Part shown: piece by piece, positions 58,471-64,000 of the stretch | Numbering within the stretch: position 1 is the first letter of the stretch | How the letters are laid out: each line of letters begins with the position of its first letter | NCBI RefSeq assembly: GCF_901709675.1 | Contig: NC_051094.1 | Location: forward strand, 1,902,501 to 1,966,500 | Direction of reading: 5' to 3' | From: Syngnathus acus | Taxonomy: Eukaryota > Chordata > Actinopteri > Syngnathiformes > Syngnathidae | DNA length: 64,000 nucleotides | The notes under the pieces: generated by a model | The model's database searches: none | Told to the model about the DNA's origin: nothing | Seen by the model: the letters and a program-made list of their open reading frames with translations, nothing else | Position numbers and translations under genes: made by a program

Positions 58471-59956
58471 CTGTATGTATTATTTTCTATAGGTTCTTTA
58501 CATGTAATAATAATTTTTTAGACTTTTTCGTACTTCCAATATATCAGTTATAGCAGAATTGCAATAGTATTGTTTTCGTCTTCAATCCCATCATGACTCT
58601 GTGACAATCCCTCTTCCTCGTCCCGTTCCCCAGCCCACTCATGAAGTGCTGAATGTTTACACCTGCTCGGCCTCACTCAAAGGCAAGGGGTGGTGAGTGA
58701 CCTGCCTCCTCTCTCCTCCCCACTCCTCCCTCTCCTAAAGGAAACAATCGGGCTGTTAAGAAGGCATCAATGGCTCTCACAGCTGGAGGTGTACGTGTGT
58801 GTGCATGTGCCCAGCCGATGTTGTGATGAGCCCTGCTCACAACACACTCCAAGACCTAAGTGGGTGGGTGGGGCATTGGACGGTTCTCCACCTCATATCG
58901 CACAATGCAGCCAATTCTGTAGCCTGCTCAAGTGGAGCAAGAAGGAGGATAGTGTTGGCCTTCAGTGGGTATAAACCTCCAGATCAGTGACCTGGTGGGA
59001 CAATGGGCTCTCACATAAGCACACCCCCTTTGCTAACCCTCAAACAGCACTAAGCTAATCCCCTGAGCTGCCAGTCGTACCCTTAAAAGTGAAGTACGGA
59101 GTAAGCCTAATTACATACGAGGAGCATTGGCTGCTGCTGTTCAGTTACTCCTCATTCCGAATGTATTTAATATTGACGGATATTATGTAAAATACGGAAA
59201 GAGTTCTGTCCAGATATTATGAACTAGATGATTCAAGTAGGAAGAGTCAATGAAGATTACAAGAGTAATTTAAAGACACACGACAGAGAAGACTGTCAAC
59301 AACCTTTCAAAATTTGAATGGTTTAAAACAAATAGCGAAAATAAACTTCTGAAATAAATGGATCACCACATCATTTACAGCAAGGGTAGGCTTTTATCTA
59401 TTTGCTTATTTGAATGATTTCAAATCAAATATTAACATCAAATATTTATAAATATCATCTCTATATTCTACCCCCTCAGGAGTGCTTATTTCAGATTATC
59501 CTTGTGAAATGGCACTACAAAGTGCGCCCTTTTCTTCCCCTCTGCTGCAACCTCTTAGCCCTCCTCCCACCATCGCCTTTAGCTTCCAAGCTGACACTAC
59601 GCAGCTCTTTCATCCCAAAGGTTTCAAAGGTTCTCCTCTCCTTGAATACAAAACACTGCCGGCTCCTGAACTTTTGATGGTGGCTGAAAAGCAAAAGAAA
59701 GTCAGAAAGGCCTCTCTATAAAGACATCACAGGCAAGGTTCAGGTGTAGTTCACCTACCTGATATCTAATCCATATTCAATAGTGGTGAGGCATGAATCC
59801 TACAAGATAGCTTTTTGGGGCCTATATCTTGGTGCTGAGGAAAGACCTTTTGAACAGGATAAGCCCATCCAAAGAGCAATAGAAAGATGGTATACAGTAA
59901 ACAATCAAAGACTTTGAATTAAACATGTATTGCCTCCATTTATTGTCAATGTGACC
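58471..59956. other. Gene-free stretch
   Basis: Unique DNA with overlapping short ORFs on + at 58690-58990 and 59414-59721, none with a recognisable domain. Confidence 0.5.
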
Positions 59957-60192
59957 ATCTAAGACCCGGGTAGGCAACTCCGTCTTGGAGGGTTAGGTTT
60001 AGGGTTAGGGTCCTGCATGTTCTCTATGTCTCCCTGTTGCAACGCAAGGTCTGCAGAAGCTGTTGCAACATACCTGATTCAAATGGCCAGATCATTAGCA
60101 AGGTTCTGCAGAAGCTGGATAACATCAGATCATCACAAAACACGCAGGACACCAGCCCACCAGGAGCGGAGTTGCCTACCCATGATCTAAGA
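59957..60192. mobile_element. hAT MITE (GGGTAGGCAACTCCG ends) with perfect 8-bp target duplication
   Basis: The element proper is 59965-60184 (220 bases). The same eight bases, ATCTAAGA, flank it at 59957-59964 and 60185-60192. The left end is CCCGGGTAGGCAACTCCG and the right end, on the other strand, is CATGGGTAGGCAACTCCG. The interior has matching inverted segments (GTCCTGCATGTTCTC and CGCAGGAC). An eight-base duplication and these termini fit the hAT superfamily, and the family is common in teleosts. It has no transposase. A 20-base telomere-like tract (59991-60010) lies where the family normally continues GAGGGCCGCTGTCC. Confidence 0.9.
59991..60010. repeat. Telomere-like (TTAGGG)n tract inside the hAT MITE
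   Basis: GGTTAGGTTTAGGGTTAGGG: about three TTAGGG-type units, two exact and one with an extra T. Short interstitial telomere-like sequence. Confidence 0.8.
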
Positions 60193-61662
60193 GATTGAGA
60201 TACGCTAGATGTTCTCCCCGTCCATTTGTCAGTGAGAAGCAAAGGCTCCGAGGTTGAGATAGTGTTCAAGAGTCTGGGGATAAGCCATTGATTACAGAGT
60301 ACTTTTATCAGCCGTAATGACGGTCTCGCACTGCTAAAGAAGGACACCCTATTGTCTTCAAGATAGAAAACATACAGTTTAGGGGGTCCATATGCCACGC
60401 TAATTGTTTATTGACTGTTCACAGCAAGGAGGAAGATAATTAGGGTCATTAAGTAGTGTAACTAAGCAGACACAAGTTGTCAATTCCAGATCCCACCAGG
60501 CTCGTTTACGCGATTGTAACAAGCTGTGTCGGGTAACCAGTCCATGGGAAAACAGCTGGAGAAGTATGGAAAGACTTCGGTTCTGTTTTTATTAGTCCTC
60601 CGCCTCATCCGTTCTTTCTTCTCTGGTTATTTTTCCAACCATAAAAAAAAATAATATGGTGTCCTCTGTCCTTTGAATGTTGACACAAAGGAAAATATCC
60701 TTGCAAAGAGACTGCTCTCGCATTGTCGGTGAGATTTGAAGGAGACTGCTAAGGACTGACGTGTACACAGGTAAGGAAAGGGAAATGCTTCCAGAAGGTT
60801 ACATAATATGACTTGAGTGTTAACAGAAACACTTTCAACTTGAATTTATTTAACAATATGCGTGCATTCTTGTCAATGAGGATTTTTTTCCCTAAGCGGA
60901 GGCAAGCTTGAAATCACGAGCCTCGGATGAAATTCTCTGCTCAGTTTCATATGACTTCGAAAAACCTGGGATTGTCTTCTAACAGTTTTTATTCCAGAAG
61001 GCTACTTTTATTCCCGCAATCACATGTTCACTCCAAGTATCAGATTAAAGTTCTACACACAACTTTCCTCATCCAAAACAGTGACTGCGGTTTCAGCGGT
61101 GGAATTTGTATTAAGCAGGTGTCGAAGAGGTGTTGAAAGGGTCTGAGGCTGACGAGCATTTTAGACGGACGCCCACGGGGTTCTTAGTCTCTGGGGCTTG
61201 TGGACAAAAACCATCACTTAGTCCCAGATGTGATCGGGTCGGCAGAACAGCTCTGCTTGGTCTCCCCGGAGACTTACAAACACACAGCTGCGGATAATAT
61301 GAGGCTACATGCTGTGATCCATAACCAGAGGCAATGGGCAAAATGGGATATTCAACAGTTTCAAGAGTGAGCATTGGGATATATCAGAACTGCATGTCAG
61401 ATGATTTCGTGTCAGGAACCACCTTGAGGTCATTTCTGGAGAGGAACCCAAATTTTATACTACACCAGTCTGAGTTTAAAAAAAAAAAAGCATGGTTACC
61501 AGTAAAATGGATTGGATGGATTGTGTTCAACCTTAAAGGTTGCACTGTAAATAAAAACAGAATTGATGGGCATCAGTAAATCCCAAATAAGATGATTTTT
61601 GTTTATTCATTTCAGACTCTTTTAGGCCCCACCCCTCCAAAAAATTAAAACATTCATTTTTA
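60193..61662. other. Gene-free stretch
   Basis: Unique DNA with an A12 run near 61478. A donor-like CAGGTAAGG occurs at 60770-60778, but no convincing upstream acceptor or coding frame accompanies it. Confidence 0.5.
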
Positions 61663-61738
61663 TTAACCCATTCACTCCCATTGACGGCTATAGACGTCAA
61701 ATATCCATTTGAACTGTGCTGGCAGGGGATGAGTTCAA
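61663..61738. mobile_element. Short MITE of the TTAACCCATTCACT type
   Basis: TTAACCCATTCACTCCCATT, then GACGGCTATAGACGTCAAAT, ending GGCAGGGGATGAGTTCAA. This matches a common fish repeat with palindromic ends (TTAACCCATTCACT and AGTGAATGAGTTAA). The right terminus has changed from TTAA to TTCAA. TTAA at the end suggests a piggyBac-like target, but that is inference. Confidence 0.65.
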
Positions 61739-63639
61739 GAAAAATACGATACGGTTCGCTTTAAGCAGGCGGGTTTCAATGAGGCAGCTGGCAAATGTTT
61801 ATGTTTACAAAAAGTGTGCCTCTATGCACATTTTCATCCCCTTACTAATTCTTTAATAATGCTGCTCATTTAAAAGTTGCCCTTTTCATCCATTATGGAT
61901 CAATACCATATTTGAGTTTGTTTGTTGTGTGCCAAGTGTCAATGTGCACAAGTCAAAGGGAAGCAGCCCTTTGTTTCATCCTGTTAATAAACACCAAGGC
62001 ATTGAATATTTCATCTTCTCCCACACAGACCCTCAGAGATGTCTTTGTGTTTAACACCCGGTGTCTGAGAACCTCACAACACGTTCTCTCTATCTCCAGT
62101 TTTGGTCCCCCCCACTCAAGTCTTTTGGGTTTGTTTGCAACTCAAATGCCTGCGCGGGACTGTGTTGTGTAACTTATTTAACAAGCGTTCATTCTCTTGG
62201 AAGCAGTTCTACCCGTAGGACCCGGCGAAGCTTTGACTTGACTTTGTGTGCGTGGATTAATAAATTAACCATTCTGTCACAATCTGAAGTCAAGTTTTAA
62301 TTATTAACAAAAGTCAATGCATAATTTCATTCATCATGTTTCAAGCAGGGCTATGACTCCATTTTTATTTTTTTTTGCTGTTTCTCTTTGACTGATTAAA
62401 GCTGTAAATCTCTGGAAGCCATGAAATGGTCGTCATTTACTCAACGGTCTGTGTTGTAGTAATAATAAAGAATAGTCAGATTTTTTTTCCATGATATAGC
62501 AATATTTTAAATACCAGAATAGAGAGACATTTTTTTACAAGAATAGGGTCATCATATGTCTGTCGATGTCTGATGTGATTGGTTAACTCTCATTGCTAAT
62601 ATAGTTTAAGTGATATTTTTTTTCTGTTCATATGCATGTGGTGTTCAAGGTAACACTCATAATCACAGTATAAACCATTCACTTATTAGAAATATGAGCT
62701 CTGAAGGACTATAAAAAGAGAGAGGAAGACATGCACAATTATTGAAAGCATTGTTATTGTAGGTGGGGGTGTGAGAAGATTGCTCCCTCCCCATGAGTAC
62801 TCAGTATGCTCTCACAGCTCGGTTGCCATAAGTCTCAGCCGAGACAAAAGTGCCTCATTGGGGCTTTTTGTTTTTTTCCCCCCGCCTCGCCTCCTCACTG
62901 TGTTTTCCCTCCACTCACACGGCTTGCCTCTGGTCGCTGAGCTAACCCAATTAACAGGATGTCAATGGCTCCCTCAGGTCAGATAAAGACACTGCTTCCC
63001 AACACGCACACGCATGCACACACACACACACGCACAACTCAAAGTGCTCTCTGCTGCCCCTGCTGACCTCGCTGAACCCAAAGAAAAAAACAGCTGCTCA
63101 CCATCTACTTATATCAATATGAACAATGACAACAGTGTCGGTGGTAGTTAGCTGGCGTTGCCGTTCATATATATAGGGGGTGAATATAACGTGATTAGTC
63201 AATTAAAACAAGCGCAAATGTATCCTCTTTAATTTTTTTAAAAATATCACTGGTCGTCAAAAAGTCTAAAGTGTTTTTTTTTTTAAATCAATACGGTATA
63301 TAAAAACTGAAATTGCCTTGTTCTAACCTGAAGTTTCTGGAAACACACAAAAATCATTCTGGCTTAAAGGTACAGGTGGTTTGTGTCCAATTTATCGATA
63401 TGAGCCAATTTTTCGGTTAAAAAAGGCATTAAAAAAAACAAAAAACATGTATCTTCCCCTCATGCCTCTTGACCACCAGTGTGACCAATAGATGATGTCA
63501 CAGCTGACCCTGAGAGAAAGCTCGCCGGAGAGAGCACAGAGGCCACAAAAACAGGATGACTTGTAGAGCCACAAACACATCAATCAAGCCTTGGCCTATC
63601 CACCCCCATAACGCTCTGTCTCACACACACACACAAGCG
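61739..63639. other. Gene-free stretch with CA repeats
   Basis: CA repeats at about 63003-63036 and 63622-63635, a T-run near 63275-63285. The ORFs at 61912-62300 and 62771-62986 show no recognisable domain. Confidence 0.5.
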
Positions 63640-63945
63640 TACACGGGCACGTCCAACCCGGCTGTCTCAATTAACCGACGCTTAATCTCGGACCTCCCGT
63701 AGCAACTTCTAAAAGCGATCCGGGTAGAACGGGAGATGCTATCTGCCAGGAAGATTACAGTGCGACAGGCAGATCAAAGAGGGGCCGGACTTTGGGCCCC
63801 AGCGATTAGCGGTAATTAAATAAAGTATGTCTGTTTAAACTTCATTAGCAGCTGGGCGTTTGCTCCACCAGAGTGGGCACAACTCAACCGTCCTTAATTA
63901 AAAGATAATCCACAGGATGGCCCCCTAATCTCCTTCCAAAATATG
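63640..63945. promoter_or_regulatory. Enhancer-like unique block at the window edge (candidate CNE)
   Basis: Dense transcription-factor-like words in unique sequence: CAATTAACCGACGCTTAATC, GCAGATCAAAGAG (TCF/LEF core ATCAAAG), CAGCGATTAGCGGTAATTAA, TTCATTAGCAGCTGGG (homeodomain core beside an E-box), CCTTAATTAAAAGATAATCC (TAATCC, OTX-type). No useful open frame spans it. The combination is typical of conserved developmental enhancers, but only alignment can show conservation. Confidence 0.35.
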
Positions 63946-64000
63946 CCCCCCCTCCCCTCATGCAACACGCAGGCAAGTTTTTACTTCACGGCTACTGGAG

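Noticed and set aside
60722-60778. Possible non-coding exon ending at CAGGTAAGG
   Set aside because: A good donor alone; no acceptor or coding frame, and donors of this quality occur often by chance.

Overview
The window looks like non-coding DNA from a teleost fish nuclear genome, most likely a percomorph. The evidence is the mix of repeats: long pure microsatellites (AT, CA, CTTT), several small hAT-type non-autonomous transposons with the fish-typical CAGGGGTGTCC or CAGGGGTAGGC ends, Tc1-like terminal repeats of the CACTACCGTTCAAAAG type, two copies of the CCGTA...GACTATAAGTCGC inverted-repeat element, a TTAACCCATTCACT element, and two 3' ends of one LINE family. There are no closely packed genes, operons, tRNA/rRNA genes or CRISPR arrays. 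I cannot name the species.

I recognise no protein-coding gene. The open reading frames are short, often overlap on both strands or run through simple repeats, and match the number expected by chance in 64 kb. Three short stretches are flagged as weak exon or small-ORF candidates (2788-2940; 22974-23063 on +; 31421-31479 on -). The window is best read as a gene desert or a very long intron.

Layout. 1-15 kb: non-repetitive DNA with homopolymers, one old hAT-like fragment (4859-5116) and enhancer-like blocks near 7.7 and 10.2 kb. 15-26 kb: an (AT)32 tract abutting a LINE 3' tail, a MITE at 23.9-24.1 kb and an enhancer-like block at 24.4-24.8 kb. 26-36.2 kb: two CCGTA-type MITEs, the (CA)37 and (CTTT)23 microsatellites, and a tandem duplication whose second unit was split by a MITE. 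36-50 kb: largely repeat-poor, with a CpG-dense patch at 36.6-36.7 kb and a cluster of nuclear-receptor half-sites at 46.5-46.65 kb. 50-61.7 kb: most of the transposon remnants, including a 691-bp hAT-like element holding two palindromic Tc1-like remnants, and a 220-bp hAT MITE with a perfect 8-bp target duplication. 63.6-63.95 kb: a strong enhancer-like block at the window edge.

No genes work together here. The likely function of the unique parts is long-range cis-regulation, inferred from AT-rich homeodomain, POU-octamer, TCF and nuclear-receptor type motifs in otherwise unique sequence. Only cross-species alignment could confirm this. No new biological system is evident. The most informative findings are transposon histories readable directly from the sequence.
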